Of a DNA stretch of 64,000 nucleotides, positions 8,575-18,212 are shown piece after piece. Source of the stretch: Ketogulonicigenium vulgare WSH-001 (lineage in GTDB: Bacteria; Pseudomonadota; Alphaproteobacteria; Rhodobacterales; Rhodobacteraceae); NCBI RefSeq assembly GCF_000223375.1, contig NC_017385.1:124001-188000 (forward strand). The letters are read 5' to 3'. The translations under genes and the position numbers were made by a program. Positions within the stretch are counted from its first letter, which is position 1, and every line of letters starts with the position of its first letter. Below the pieces are notes generated by a model that was not told the DNA's origin, ran no database searches, and worked only from the letters and a program-made list of their open reading frames with translations.

Positions 8575-10401
8575 GTGGCCGATACTGTGATTAAAACCGA
8601 CACGCCCCCCGGCATGACGTCATTTGGCATCACCGCCCTGACCGCCATGCGCGAGGCGCGGGCCGAGGCTGTCTCGACCGATGGCGCATCGCTTGTCTAT
8701 CTGTCCAATGCCAGCGGGACCAATCAGATCTGGTCGCAATCACTTGCGGGCGGCCCCGCCCTGCGCCTGACCGATCTGGCCGAGCGCGTCAGCAGCTTTG
8801 CCTTTAACCCCAAATCGAACGATATCCTGATCGTCACCGATACCGGCGGCGATGAGCGTTTCCAGTTTCTGCTGCTGCGCGCGGGTGCGGATGCGCCCGT
8901 GGCGCTGACCGCCGCCCCGACGGTGGTGCATCAATGGGGCGCATGGTCCCCGGATGGCAGCCAGATCGCCTATTCCAGCAACGCCCGCGCACCGCATCTG
9001 ATGGATGTGCATCTGATGGATGTCGCCAGCGGCGCGGTGACCACGCTGCTCGAGGGCAACGGCTTTATCGAGGCGATCGCCTTTACCCCCGACGGCAGCG
9101 CGCTGATCTTGCGCGATAGCGCGCGCGGCATGGGCGATCAGGACCTGTTGTTGCTGGATATCGCGACGCGCGCTTGCGCTGCGATCATGCCGCATGACGG
9201 CCCTGCCCGCTATATGAATGCCCGCCTGCGCAAAGACGGGGCGACGGTTTTTCTGCTGTGCGATCAGGGCAGCGATTTCCATCAGGTGCAACAACGCGAT
9301 CTGGCCAGCGGCGCGCTCGTCTCCTGCATCGCGGCGGATGGCCATGATATCGACGCCTATGCGCTGACACCCGACCAACAGCAGGCGGCATGTGCGATCA
9401 ATATCGACGGCGCAACGCAGCTTGTGCTGAGCGATCTGAATGGCGACAACCGGATTGAGGTCGCCCTGCCCTTTATCGGCTGCGTGAATTCACTACGCTT
9501 CACCCCCGATGGCGCGGCGCTGCTGATGTCTCTCGATAGCACGACGCATAGCTGCGATGTCTGGCAATATACACTGGCCAGCGGCACCTTTACGCAACTG
9601 ACCGATGCACCCAAAGGCGGTATCAGCGCGGCAAGCCTGATCGCGCCGGTGCTGGAACGTTTCACCAGCTTTGACGGCCTGTCGGTGCCCGCGCTGGTTT
9701 ACCGCCCCGCTGGCACGCCGCCCGCGAAGGGCTGGCCTGTGCTGTTCCTTGTCCATGGCGGCCCCGAGGGGCAATGGAGCCATAACTGGCGCCCTGATGT
9801 ACAGCATCACCTGTCGCAAGGTGTGATGGTGGTGGCGCCGAATGTGCGCGGCTCGACCGGATATGGCCGCTCCTATCATGCCAGCGATGACCGCGAAAAA
9901 CGCTATGACAGCGTGGCGGATCTGAACGCGATCGCCGATGCCATCGCCGCGCGTCCCGATGTGGACGCCAGCCGTATCGGCGTGCAGGGCCAATCCTATG
10001 GCGGTTTCATGGTGCTGGCGGCGCTGACGACGCGCCCCGATCTGTGGAAATGCGGCATCGATCTCTATGGCATCTCGAATTTCACCACGATGATGCAAAC
10101 CACCGGCCCGTGGCGCAAAGTGCTGCGCGCGGTCGAATATGGCACCGATGCTGCGCTGCTGGACAGCCTGTCGCCGATCCACAAGATGGACCAGATCCGC
10201 GCCCCGCTGCTGCTGGTGCATTGCCACGAAGACCCGCGCGTCGCGATGGAGCAAAGCGAGCAGGTCTATTCCACGCTGCGCGGCCTTGGCAAACCTGTCG
10301 AGATTCTGCGCGTCGCCGCCGAAGGGCACGGCTTTGCCCGCCGCGAAAACCGCATCCACGCGTTCAGCACGATTGCCGCTTTCGTGCAGCGCAACCTCTG
10401 A
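8575..10401 (+). CDS. Prolyl oligopeptidase family (S9) serine peptidase
   Basis: An N-terminal beta-propeller (about residues 30-350, with repeats such as WSPDGSQIAYSSN and FTPDGSALIL) precedes an alpha/beta hydrolase domain. The catalytic triad is clear: Ser474 in GQSYGGF, Asp553 in CHEDPRV, His585 in EGHGFAR. The family resembles acylaminoacyl peptidases and dipeptidyl peptidases that cleave short peptides. No signal peptide is visible, so cytosolic. The GTG start at 8575 has AAAGGACAA upstream. The next gene begins 29 bases downstream, so it probably leads the peptide-import operon 8575-19559. Confidence 0.85.
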   Translation: MADTVIKTDTPPGMTSFGITALTAMREARAEAVSTDGASLVYLSNASGTNQIWSQSLAGGPALRLTDLAERVSSFAFNPKSNDILIVTDTGGDERFQFLLLRAGADAPVALTAAPTVVHQWGAWSPDGSQIAYSSNARAPHLMDVHLMDVASGAVTTLLEGNGFIEAIAFTPDGSALILRDSARGMGDQDLLLLDIATRACAAIMPHDGPARYMNARLRKDGATVFLLCDQGSDFHQVQQRDLASGALVSCIAADGHDIDAYALTPDQQQAACAINIDGATQLVLSDLNGDNRIEVALPFIGCVNSLRFTPDGAALLMSLDSTTHSCDVWQYTLASGTFTQLTDAPKGGISAASLIAPVLERFTSFDGLSVPALVYRPAGTPPAKGWPVLFLVHGGPEGQWSHNWRPDVQHHLSQGVMVVAPNVRGSTGYGRSYHASDDREKRYDSVADLNAIADAIAARPDVDASRIGVQGQSYGGFMVLAALTTRPDLWKCGIDLYGISNFTTMMQTTGPWRKVLRAVEYGTDAALLDSLSPIHKMDQIRAPLLLVHCHEDPRVAMEQSEQVYSTLRGLGKPVEILRVAAEGHGFARRENRIHAFSTIAAFVQRNL

Positions 10402-10430
10402 CCAACAGCCCTTTTGACACAGGCCGAATA

Positions 10431-11861
10431 ATGAAGAACAGCGATATCATCTGGGATTATGTCGACGCCAAAGGCGCTGAATTCTCGGAGTTCTCCGATG
10501 TGATCTGGGACATGCCCGAGATTGCCTATACCGAATACCGCTCGGTCGCCGAGCACAAGAAGATGTTGGAGGCCCAAGGTTTCAGCATCACCGAAAACGT
10601 CGCCGATATCCCGACCGCCATTATGGGCGAGGCTGGAACCGAGGGCCCCGTCATCGCGATCCTTGGCGAATATGACGCGCTGCCGGGCCTGAGCCAAGAG
10701 GCGGGCGTTGCCGAATACCGCCCGATTCCGGGCAATGGTCACGGCCACGGCTGCGGCCATAATATGCTGGGCTCTGCCGCGCTGCTGGCCGCGACCGCGA
10801 TCAAGGACTGGCTGGCCACCAGCGGTTTCAAAGGCCGCGTGCGCTATTACGGCTGCCCCGCCGAAGAAGGCGGCGCCGCGAAATCCTTTATGGCGCGCGC
10901 CGGTGCTTTTGCCGATGTCGATATCGCCATCTCGTGGCACCCCGCCTCGTTCACACGCGTGGATGAAGCCCTGTCGCTGGCCAATACCCGCATGGATTTC
11001 GCCTTTACGGGCCGCGCCTCGCATGCGGCGGCCGCGCCGCATCTGGGCCGTTCGGCACTGGACGCGGTCGAGCTGATGAATGTCGGCGTCAACTACCTGC
11101 GCGAACACGTCCCCGCCGATAGCCGCATCCATTATGCGATGCTGGATTCGGGTGGCATTGCGCCCAACGTGGTGCAGGCCAAGGCCAAAGTGCGCTATGC
11201 GATCCGCTCGACCACGCTGCCGGCGATGTTCCACCTGCTCGAGCGCGTCAAGAAAGTCGCGAAGGGCGCCGCGATGATGACCGAGACCGAGGTCGAGATC
11301 ACCACCATTTCCGCCGTCTCGAACCTGCTGGGCAACGGTCCGCTGGAACAGGCGATGCAGGGCTGCATGGACCGCCTCGGCGGTGTGCCGTTTGACGAAG
11401 CCGACCGCGCCTTTGCCCGCGAAATTCAGGCGACCTTGCTGGATCAGGATATCGAGAACGATTTCCTGCGCGTCGGCATTGAAACCGACCCCGCACTGCC
11501 GCTGCACGAAGGCGTCATCCCCTTTGACCAGCGCGGCGAGCCGATGATCGGCTCGACCGATCTTGGCGATATCAGCTGGGTCGTGCCGACCGTACAGGCG
11601 CGCGTCGCCACCCATGCCATCGGCACCCCCGGCCATAGCTGGCAGATCACCGCGCAGGGCAAAATGCCTGCCGCCCACAAGGGCATGATCTATGCCGCCA
11701 AAGTCATGGCGGGCACGGGTGTGGAAATGCTGCTCGACGCCGATCAACTGGCGGCGGCCAAGGCCGACCACGCCCGCCGTCTGGCGAAAACGCCCTACAC
11801 CTGCCCCATTCCGACCGAGGTCAACCCGCCGCTGCAACCGCGCCCGGCAGATCTTGGCTAA
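10431..11861 (+). CDS. M20 family amidohydrolase, AbgB-like
   Basis: Zinc-dependent amidohydrolase of 476 aa. Ligand motifs are GHGHGCGHNMLG and CPAEEGG, and the dimerisation-domain motif is GRASHAAAAPHLGRSALDAV. The closest recognised type is AbgB (p-aminobenzoyl-glutamate hydrolase subunit B) and related N-acyl amino acid hydrolases. The actual amide substrate is unknown. ATG 10431 is chosen because the homologous protein starts there (MKNSDIIWDYVDAKG); a longer frame runs into the preceding gene. It is followed after 64 bases by the importer's binding protein, with a weak GC hairpin at 11878-11891 between them. Confidence 0.85.
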   Translation: MKNSDIIWDYVDAKGAEFSEFSDVIWDMPEIAYTEYRSVAEHKKMLEAQGFSITENVADIPTAIMGEAGTEGPVIAILGEYDALPGLSQEAGVAEYRPIPGNGHGHGCGHNMLGSAALLAATAIKDWLATSGFKGRVRYYGCPAEEGGAAKSFMARAGAFADVDIAISWHPASFTRVDEALSLANTRMDFAFTGRASHAAAAPHLGRSALDAVELMNVGVNYLREHVPADSRIHYAMLDSGGIAPNVVQAKAKVRYAIRSTTLPAMFHLLERVKKVAKGAAMMTETEVEITTISAVSNLLGNGPLEQAMQGCMDRLGGVPFDEADRAFAREIQATLLDQDIENDFLRVGIETDPALPLHEGVIPFDQRGEPMIGSTDLGDISWVVPTVQARVATHAIGTPGHSWQITAQGKMPAAHKGMIYAAKVMAGTGVEMLLDADQLAAAKADHARRLAKTPYTCPIPTEVNPPLQPRPADLG

Positions 11862-11925
11862 ACCGCACTTTACCGGACGGGCCCCCGCCCGCCGTTAAAT
11901 TCCGCCCAACCACAGGGAGACTATA

Positions 11926-13533
11926 ATGAAAAAGACGTCGTTCTTGCGCAATTCCGCGCTGACGCTGGCGCTTGCCGCCACGGTCAGCGCCCCTGCACTG
12001 GCGCAGACTCCGCCGAACGCGCTGGTCATGGCATGGAATATCGACGCGATTTCCACCTTTGACCCCGCCCAAATCGCCGAAGTCGTCACCGACGAGATCT
12101 ATCGCAACGCCTGCGAAAGCCTTGTCGATTTCGACGTCGCGGACGAGTCGAACTATGTCCCCGCGCTGGCCGAAAGCTGGGAGACCTCGGAAGACGGTCT
12201 GACCATGACCTTTCACCTGCGCGAAGGCCTGACCTTCCGCGATGGCTCGCCCGCAACGGCGGGTGATCTGGCCTGGTCGATGCAGCGCGTCGTACGCCTC
12301 GGCTTTGGCAATGCCGCCACGTTGATCGAATACGGCTTTACGGCTGCAAATATCGAACAGACCATCACCGCGCCCGATGACCGCACGCTGGTGCTGACGC
12401 TGGACCGGCCCTATCCGGCCAGCCTGATCCTCGGCTCGATCGCTGCAAACCGCGTCGCCAGCTTGCTGGACCGCAAGGTGGTCGAGGCGAATGCGACGGG
12501 CGACGATTTGGGCAATGCGTACCTTGCGACCCGCACGGAATGCGTCGGCCCCTATAACCTTGTGCGCTGGAACCCCGGCGAAGTCGTGATGCTGCAGGCG
12601 AATGAAACCGCGGGCGGCAGCCGCACCCCCGGCCTTGACCAGATCCTGATCCGCCATGTGGCCGAAACCGGCAGCCAGCGTCTGCTGATCGAACGCGGCG
12701 ATGTCGATGTTGCCCGCAACCTGAATGCCGAAGATCTGGCTGATCTTGAGCAGAACGAAAATATCAAAATCGAAACAGTGCTTAAGCCGTCGATGTTCTA
12801 CCTTGCGATGAACATGGATCACCCGGCGCTGAACGATAGCCGCGTGCGTCTGGCGATGCGCTACCTGATCGACTATCAGGGTCTGGGCGATACGGTTATG
12901 CGCGGTGTCGGCGTGCCGCGCGCCAGCTACGTGCAATACCCCGCCGTTGGCGCGTTGGATCTAGAGGAAGGTCAACCCTTCTCGCTGGATCTGGATAAGG
13001 CCCGCGAACTGCTGACCGAGGCAGGCTATCCCGATGGTTTCACCGCCACGCTGCTGATCGGCTCGCACCCCTATGGCTCGCCCATCGGTCAAGCGCTGCA
13101 AGAGACCGCAGCCCAGGTCGGCATCACGCTGAACATGGAGCGTATGTCGAATTCGCAGCTGTTCTCGCGCACCCGTGGCCGCGAGTTCGAGACCGCGCTG
13201 CTGGGCTTTGGCGCCTCGATCCCCGATGCGCATATGATGTCCTCGCGCATGGTGTTTAACCCCGACAACGCCGCCGAAGCGAACCTTGGCCAATATCCGA
13301 GCTGGCGTTCGGCCTATTTCGACGAGGATGCCAATGCCCGCGTCGAAGAAGCCATGATGGAGCGCGACCCCGCCCGCCGGATCGAGCTGTATCACGCGCT
13401 GCAACGTGACCAGATGGAAAACGGCCCGCTGGCGTTCATCATGCAAACGATGGACCCCGCTGCGCTGCGCACCACGATCACCGCCTATCCGCGCAATGGT
13501 TTCCGCGTCTATTACGACGCTGTCACCAAGTAA
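11926..13533 (+). CDS. ABC transporter solute-binding protein family 5 (peptide type)
   Basis: Periplasmic binding protein for a Dpp/Opp-type importer, 535 aa. It has a Sec signal peptide (about residues 1-27, cleavage after APALA). The usual domain order is kept: domain I/II first, with TFHLREGLTFRDGSPATAGD at about 95-114, and the C-terminal domain last, with KARELLTEAGYPDGF at about 357. It serves as the normal-order reference for the permuted paralogue at 39828. Peptides are the likely ligands given the flanking peptidases, but this family also binds nickel, sugars and other solutes. Ribosome site CAGGGAGA precedes the ATG. A strong hairpin separates it from the permease genes. Confidence 0.9.
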   Translation: MKKTSFLRNSALTLALAATVSAPALAQTPPNALVMAWNIDAISTFDPAQIAEVVTDEIYRNACESLVDFDVADESNYVPALAESWETSEDGLTMTFHLREGLTFRDGSPATAGDLAWSMQRVVRLGFGNAATLIEYGFTAANIEQTITAPDDRTLVLTLDRPYPASLILGSIAANRVASLLDRKVVEANATGDDLGNAYLATRTECVGPYNLVRWNPGEVVMLQANETAGGSRTPGLDQILIRHVAETGSQRLLIERGDVDVARNLNAEDLADLEQNENIKIETVLKPSMFYLAMNMDHPALNDSRVRLAMRYLIDYQGLGDTVMRGVGVPRASYVQYPAVGALDLEEGQPFSLDLDKARELLTEAGYPDGFTATLLIGSHPYGSPIGQALQETAAQVGITLNMERMSNSQLFSRTRGREFETALLGFGASIPDAHMMSSRMVFNPDNAAEANLGQYPSWRSAYFDEDANARVEEAMMERDPARRIELYHALQRDQMENGPLAFIMQTMDPAALRTTITAYPRNGFRVYYDAVTK

Positions 13534-13541
13534 AACCTGCG

Positions 13542-13580
13542 GGCGCGGGGGGTGACATTCATCCTCCCGCGCCTCTTTTC
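13542..13580 (+). terminator. Hairpin between binding protein and permease genes (attenuating/processing)
   Basis: An 11-bp stem pairs 13542-13552 with 13563-13573 (one G-T wobble) around a 10-base loop, followed by TCTTTTC. It lies inside the operon. It probably causes partial termination or protects the 3' end of the binding-protein message, so that the binding protein is made in excess of the permeases. Confidence 0.65.
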
Positions 13581-13594
13581 CCACAGGAGCCCGC

Positions 13595-14653
13595 ATGACC
13601 GATCTGCCGGTTACAACAGATGACGAGCGCCGCGCCGATCGGCGCGCCTTTGTCACCCGCGCCCTACGCCTTATTATTTCCGTAGCCGTGACGCTGCTGG
13701 GCTTGATTACGCTTACCTTTTTCATCGGTCGCTTGCTGCCGCTGGACCCGGTGCTGGCGATCCTTGGCGACAATGTCAGCCAAGAGGCCTATGACCGTAT
13801 GCGCACGCAGCTTGGCCTCGATCAGCCGATCTGGGTGCAATATTGGATGTATCTGACCAAGGCGTTGACGCTTGATTTTGGCATGTCGCTGACATCGAGC
13901 CGTCCCGTGGTCGAGGATATCGCCCGCGTCTTTCCCGCCACGATCGAGCTGGCGACCGTGGCTATTTTCATCGGCACATTCCTGGGTATTCCCGCCGGCG
14001 TACTGGCCGCGATGTATCGCGGCTCGATCTTTGACCACATGATCCGCCTGTTCAGCCTTGTGATCTATTCCATGCCGAATTTCTGGCTGGGTCTGATGGG
14101 CCTTATGGTCTTTTACGCTGGCCTTGGTTGGGTCGCGGGGCCGGGCCGGATCGGCTTTGTCTATGAATTCTCGGTCGCGCCGGGCACCGGATTTTTGCTG
14201 ATCGACACGGCGTTGCAGGGCAATTGGGACGCGTTCAAGAATGTGTTCAGCCATATCATCCTGCCCGCCTCGCTGCTGGGTTTTGGCGCCATGGCCTATA
14301 TCAGCCGCATGACCCGCAGCTTTATGACCGAGCAGCTCTCGCAAGAATATATCATCACCGCCCGTGTCAAAGGTCTGAGCTGGGCGCGCACCGTCTGGGG
14401 CCATGCATTTCGCAATATCGCGGTGCAATTGGCAACGGTGGTCGCGCTGTCCTATGCCTTCTTGCTGGAAGGCGCCGTGCTGATCGAGACCGTTTTCGTC
14501 TGGCCGGGCTTTGGCCGTTATCTGACCACCGCGCTGATGGCGGGCGATATGAATGCTGTCGTCGGCTGCACGCTGGTTGTCGGCATCATTTTCGTCGTGA
14601 TCAACCTGATCTGCGATCTTCTTTACCGGGTCCTTGATCCGCGCACGCGCTGA
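13595..14653 (+). CDS. ABC transporter permease (DppB/OppB type)
   Basis: First membrane subunit of the importer, 352 aa. The N-terminal membrane segment is followed by the family motif (LGLDQPIWVQYWMYL) and later by the EAA loop region (ITARVKGLSWARTVWGHAFRN) that contacts the ATPases. The C-terminus ends in the common LLYRVLDPRTR. It carries an extra periplasmic stretch around residues 180-215 (GPGRIGFVYEFSVAPGTG). ACAGGA precedes the ATG. The partner permease starts 7 bases after the stop. Confidence 0.9.
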   Translation: MTDLPVTTDDERRADRRAFVTRALRLIISVAVTLLGLITLTFFIGRLLPLDPVLAILGDNVSQEAYDRMRTQLGLDQPIWVQYWMYLTKALTLDFGMSLTSSRPVVEDIARVFPATIELATVAIFIGTFLGIPAGVLAAMYRGSIFDHMIRLFSLVIYSMPNFWLGLMGLMVFYAGLGWVAGPGRIGFVYEFSVAPGTGFLLIDTALQGNWDAFKNVFSHIILPASLLGFGAMAYISRMTRSFMTEQLSQEYIITARVKGLSWARTVWGHAFRNIAVQLATVVALSYAFLLEGAVLIETVFVWPGFGRYLTTALMAGDMNAVVGCTLVVGIIFVVINLICDLLYRVLDPRTR

Positions 14654-14660
14654 GGCTGCC

Positions 14661-15584
14661 ATGACATCTACCCCTGACACATCCAACCCGACGGGCCTGC
14701 GCGCATGGCTGCACGCCCCGGTGCCGCAAACCGCGCGGCAGGCGCGCGCGCAGCATATCTGGCGCAAGATCAAACAGATGCTGGCGAACCCTTCGGGGAT
14801 GATCGGCCTTGGCGTGCTGTTGGTCATTATCATGGCCGCCCTGCTGGCGCCCATGATTGCGCCCTATAGCCCGTTCAGCCAGAATTTGCAGGCGCGTCTG
14901 CTGCCGCCATCAGCGGCGCATTGGCTGGGCACGGACGAGCTGGGCCGCGATGTGCTGTCGCGCCTGCTCTATGGCTCGCGCATCACGCTCTATATGGCGT
15001 TTCTGACGGCTGCGATTGTCGGGCCGGTCGGTCTGATCATCGGTACCGTTTCCGGCTATTTCGGCGGCCTCGTCGATACGGTTCTGATGCGGGTCGTTGA
15101 TTTGTTCATGGCTTTTCCCAGCCTGATCCTTGCCATGGCCTTTTCGGCCGCACTGGGGCCGGGGATTGAAAACGCGGTCATCGCTATCTCGCTGGCCGCC
15201 TGGCCGCCGATCGCGCGCCTCGCGCGGGCCGAGACGCTGATGATCCGCAATTCCGATTACGTCGCCGCCGTCCGCCTGCAGGCGACACCTGCCTGGCGCA
15301 TCATCATTGGCCATATCGCACCGATGTGCATCCCTTCGGTCATCGTGCGCGTCACGCTGAACATGGCCGCGATTATCCTGACGGCGGCGGGACTTGGCTT
15401 TTTGGGCCTTGGCGCGCAACCGCCCAGCCCGGAATGGGGCGCGATGCTGTCGGTGGGCCGCGATTTCATGTTCACCCATTGGTGGATCGCCGCCATTCCC
15501 GGCTGTGCGATCTTGATCACCAGCCTTGCCTTTAACCTGCTGGGCGATGGCCTGCGCGATGTATTGGATCCCCGCAATGTCTGA
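14661..15584 (+). CDS. ABC transporter permease (DppC/OppC type)
   Basis: Second membrane subunit, 307 aa. It has the DppC N-terminal segment (IKQMLANPSGMIGLGVLLVI), the motif HWLGTDELGRDVLSRLLYGS, and an EAA loop near LMIRNSDYVAAVRLQATPAW. ATG 14661 is preferred over the in-frame ATG at 14634, which lies inside the upstream gene. Its last 8 bases overlap the next ATPase gene, indicating translational coupling. Confidence 0.9.
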   Translation: MTSTPDTSNPTGLRAWLHAPVPQTARQARAQHIWRKIKQMLANPSGMIGLGVLLVIIMAALLAPMIAPYSPFSQNLQARLLPPSAAHWLGTDELGRDVLSRLLYGSRITLYMAFLTAAIVGPVGLIIGTVSGYFGGLVDTVLMRVVDLFMAFPSLILAMAFSAALGPGIENAVIAISLAAWPPIARLARAETLMIRNSDYVAAVRLQATPAWRIIIGHIAPMCIPSVIVRVTLNMAAIILTAAGLGFLGLGAQPPSPEWGAMLSVGRDFMFTHWWIAAIPGCAILITSLAFNLLGDGLRDVLDPRNV

Positions 15585-16449
15585 TAATCTGTTGCATGTC
15601 CGAAACCTGCGCGTCTCGTTCAAGACGGCGCGCGGCCCCGTCGATGTGGTGCGCGGCATCTCGTTCGATATCGGGCGGGAAAAGGTCGGGATTGTGGGCG
15701 AAAGCGGCTCGGGCAAATCGCTGACCGGGCGCTCGATGCTAAAGCTGCTGCCAAAAACCGCAACCATCACCGCCGACAAGCTGGAATTCATGGGCGAGGA
15801 CCTGCAAGGCGCGTCCGAGCGGCGGATGCGTCAAATCCGCGGCCGCCATATCTCGATGATCCTGCAGGACCCGAAATTCTCGCTGAACCCGCTGGTCAAG
15901 ATTGGGCCGCAGATTGTCGAGGCGTATCGCGTCCACCACAAGGTTGCAGGGGCCGCCGCCAAGGCCCGCGCCATCGAGATGCTGGAATCCGTCCATATCC
16001 GCGACCCTGAACATGTCTTTAACCTCTATCCGCACGAAGTGTCGGGCGGGATGGGCCAGCGCGTGATGATCGCGATGATGCTGATCCCCGAACCCGATCT
16101 GATCATCGCGGACGAGCCGACCTCGGCCCTCGATGTGACGGTGCGCCGTCAGGTCCTGAGCATTCTGGACGAGTTGGTCACCCGGCGCGGCACCGGCCTC
16201 ATGTTCATCAGCCACGATCTGAACATGGTGGCCAGTTTCTGCGACCGCGTGCTGGTCATGTATGCCGGCCGCATCATGGAGGATCTGCCCGCCCGCGACC
16301 TGCATAAGGCGCAGCACCCCTATACCCGCGCCCTACTGCAAAGCCTGCCCCGCCTTGATAAGCCGACCGACCGCCTTGTCGTGCCCACCCGCGATCCCGC
16401 ATGGCTGACCGAGCCGACCCTGCAAACCAAATTCGAGCCATCCGCATGA
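15577..16449 (+). CDS. ABC transporter ATP-binding protein (DppD/OppD type)
   Basis: First ATPase of the peptide importer, 290 aa. Walker A is GESGSGKS and Walker B is [12 protein letters not shown]. The signature is VSGGMGQR, slightly different from the usual LSGGMRQR. The H-loop is FISHDL. The C-terminal region continues to the peptide-transport extension but looks short, without the CxxxxxxC cluster seen in many DppD proteins. ATG 15577 overlaps the upstream stop; the gene ends in an ATGA overlap with its partner ATPase. Confidence 0.88.
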   Translation: MSDNLLHVRNLRVSFKTARGPVDVVRGISFDIGREKVGIVGESGSGKSLTGRSMLKLLPKTATITADKLEFMGEDLQGASERRMRQIRGRHISMILQDPKFSLNPLVKIGPQIVEAYRVHHKVAGAAAKARAIEMLESVHIRDPEHVFNLYPHEVSGGMGQRVMIAMMLIPEPDLIIADEPTSALDVTVRRQVLSILDELVTRRGTGLMFISHDLNMVASFCDRVLVMYAGRIMEDLPARDLHKAQHPYTRALLQSLPRLDKPTDRLVVPTRDPAWLTEPTLQTKFEPSA

Positions 16450-17216
16450 GTGACCAGAACTTTGTCAATGTCACCGGAATGACGATTTCTTTCGGCACCG
16501 GCAGCAAGCGCCGTCAGGTCGTGCGCGATGTGTCGTTCCAGATCCCCAAAGGCGGCGCTTACGGCCTGATCGGGGAATCGGGTTGCGGCAAATCGACGAT
16601 CCTGCGCGCGCTGGCCGGGCTGAACACCGATTTTTCCGGCACCTTCCAGTTCGACGGCGAAACCGTCGGCAACAAGCGCGGCAAGCCGTTCTTTTCCCGC
16701 GTGCAGATGGTGTTTCAGGACCCCTATGCCTCGCTGCATCCGCGCAAGCTGGTGCAGGATGTGCTGACCGAGCCGCTGAAAGTCCATGGTTTTGACAATA
16801 TCCACCAGCGCATTGACGATGTGCTGCGGGCCGTGGGTCTGGGGCCGCAGTTCCGTTTCCGCTATCCGCATGAACTCTCTGGCGGTCAGCGCCAACGTAT
16901 CGCCATTGCCCGCGCGCTGATTATCGAGCCGACGCTGATGCTGCTGGACGAGCCAACCTCGGCGCTGGATGTCTCGGTGCAGGCGGAAATCCTGAACCTT
17001 TTGAAAACCCTGCGCGAGGAACGCGGCCTGACCTATCTGATGGTCAGTCACGACCTTGCCGTCATTGCCCATATTTGCGAGCGCGCCGGCATCATGCAGC
17101 ACGGCCGCGTCCTCGAGGAAATGACCGCAGACGACATCCGCGCTGGACGGGCAACGGCGGATTATACCCGCACCTTCTTGCAAGCCAGCCTCGACGCCAT
17201 TCCTTCACAAGAGTAA
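16446..17216 (+). CDS. ABC transporter ATP-binding protein (DppF/OppF type)
   Basis: Second ATPase of the same importer, 256 aa. Walker A is GESGCGKS, signature LSGGQRQR, Walker [14 protein letters not shown]-loop MVSHDL. The C-terminal oligopeptide extension typical of OppF is missing, so it is shorter than the family norm of about 320 aa. It starts in the ATGA overlap with the upstream gene. Four bases after its stop begins the serine hydrolase gene, tying import to hydrolysis in one transcript. Confidence 0.88.
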   Translation: MSDQNFVNVTGMTISFGTGSKRRQVVRDVSFQIPKGGAYGLIGESGCGKSTILRALAGLNTDFSGTFQFDGETVGNKRGKPFFSRVQMVFQDPYASLHPRKLVQDVLTEPLKVHGFDNIHQRIDDVLRAVGLGPQFRFRYPHELSGGQRQRIAIARALIIEPTLMLLDEPTSALDVSVQAEILNLLKTLREERGLTYLMVSHDLAVIAHICERAGIMQHGRVLEEMTADDIRAGRATADYTRTFLQASLDAIPSQE

Positions 17217-17220
17217 TCCG

Positions 17221-18204
17221 ATGACCCCCTGCACCAACCCCAACGGCCAATGGCAAAGCGACGACAGCGCCTTTAGCCCCGCCGCCAAAGCCGCGATCAC
17301 CGCCGTTGCTGATAGCCAGAACACTGATGCCGCGCTGGTCATTATCGGCGGCAAAATCGTGTATGCCTATGGTGATACGACCCGCAAATACCTGTGCCAC
17401 TCGATCCGCAAAAGCTTTCTGGCGGCGCTGATGGGGCAGGATGTCGCGGATGGCACCATCGACCTGAATGCCACGATGAAAGACCTGAACATCGACGACA
17501 ACGACGGCCTGTCCGACGTCGAATTGCAGGCGCAGGTCTATGATCTGCTGACCGCCCGTTCCGGCGTGTACCACGCCGCCGGATACGAGACGAAATGGAT
17601 GCAGCGCATCAAGGAAAAGCGCCATTCCCACGCGCCCGGCACCTTTTGGTGCTATAACAACTGGGATTTCAACGCGCTTGGCACGGTCTTTGTGCAGCAA
17701 ACCGGCCTGTCTGTTGCAGACGCCTTCCAGCAGCGCATCGCCGGTCCCGTCGGAATGGAGGATTTCTCGCTTGCGGGTGACACCCCCGATGCTTGGCGAG
17801 AGAGCTTCCAGCAGTCGCGCCATGATGCCTATCCGTTCCGCATGTCCTCGCGCGATTTGGCGCGGTTTGGCCAGCTTTACCTGCAAGGCGGGCGCTGGAG
17901 CGATCAGCAGATCCTGCCCGAAGGCTGGGCCGAGGAATGCGTCATGCTGTATTCCCACGCCGGCGCCCGCGGCGGCTATGGCTATATGTTCTGGCTGGAA
18001 CGCGACGGCGTCTTTGCGCCCGGCGTGAAAACGCCAAAAGGCAGCTATTCCGCCAATGGCGCGGGCGGCCATTACTGCATGGTCGTGCCCGAACATGACA
18101 TGGTGATCATCCACCGCGTCGATACTGAAACACCCGGCACCGAACTGTCCAAATTCGGCTTTGGCAAATTCTTGAAAGCCGTTTTCGCCGCGACTGCGGC
18201 CTGA
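17221..18204 (+). CDS. Beta-lactamase-fold serine hydrolase (class C/S12-like)
   Basis: Cytosolic serine hydrolase of 327 aa, no signal peptide. SxxK is SIRK at residues 61-64 and a YxN-type motif occurs as YNN in CYNNWDFN. A His-Gly-rich segment (NGAGGHYCMVVPEHDMV) stands where class C enzymes carry KTG/HxG. Members include esterases, D-peptidases and amidases, so the reaction cannot be named. Being inside a peptide-import operon suggests it opens imported peptides, esters or amides. Confidence 0.75.
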   Translation: MTPCTNPNGQWQSDDSAFSPAAKAAITAVADSQNTDAALVIIGGKIVYAYGDTTRKYLCHSIRKSFLAALMGQDVADGTIDLNATMKDLNIDDNDGLSDVELQAQVYDLLTARSGVYHAAGYETKWMQRIKEKRHSHAPGTFWCYNNWDFNALGTVFVQQTGLSVADAFQQRIAGPVGMEDFSLAGDTPDAWRESFQQSRHDAYPFRMSSRDLARFGQLYLQGGRWSDQQILPEGWAEECVMLYSHAGARGGYGYMFWLERDGVFAPGVKTPKGSYSANGAGGHYCMVVPEHDMVIIHRVDTETPGTELSKFGFGKFLKAVFAATAA

Positions 18205-18212
18205 GGTAAAGC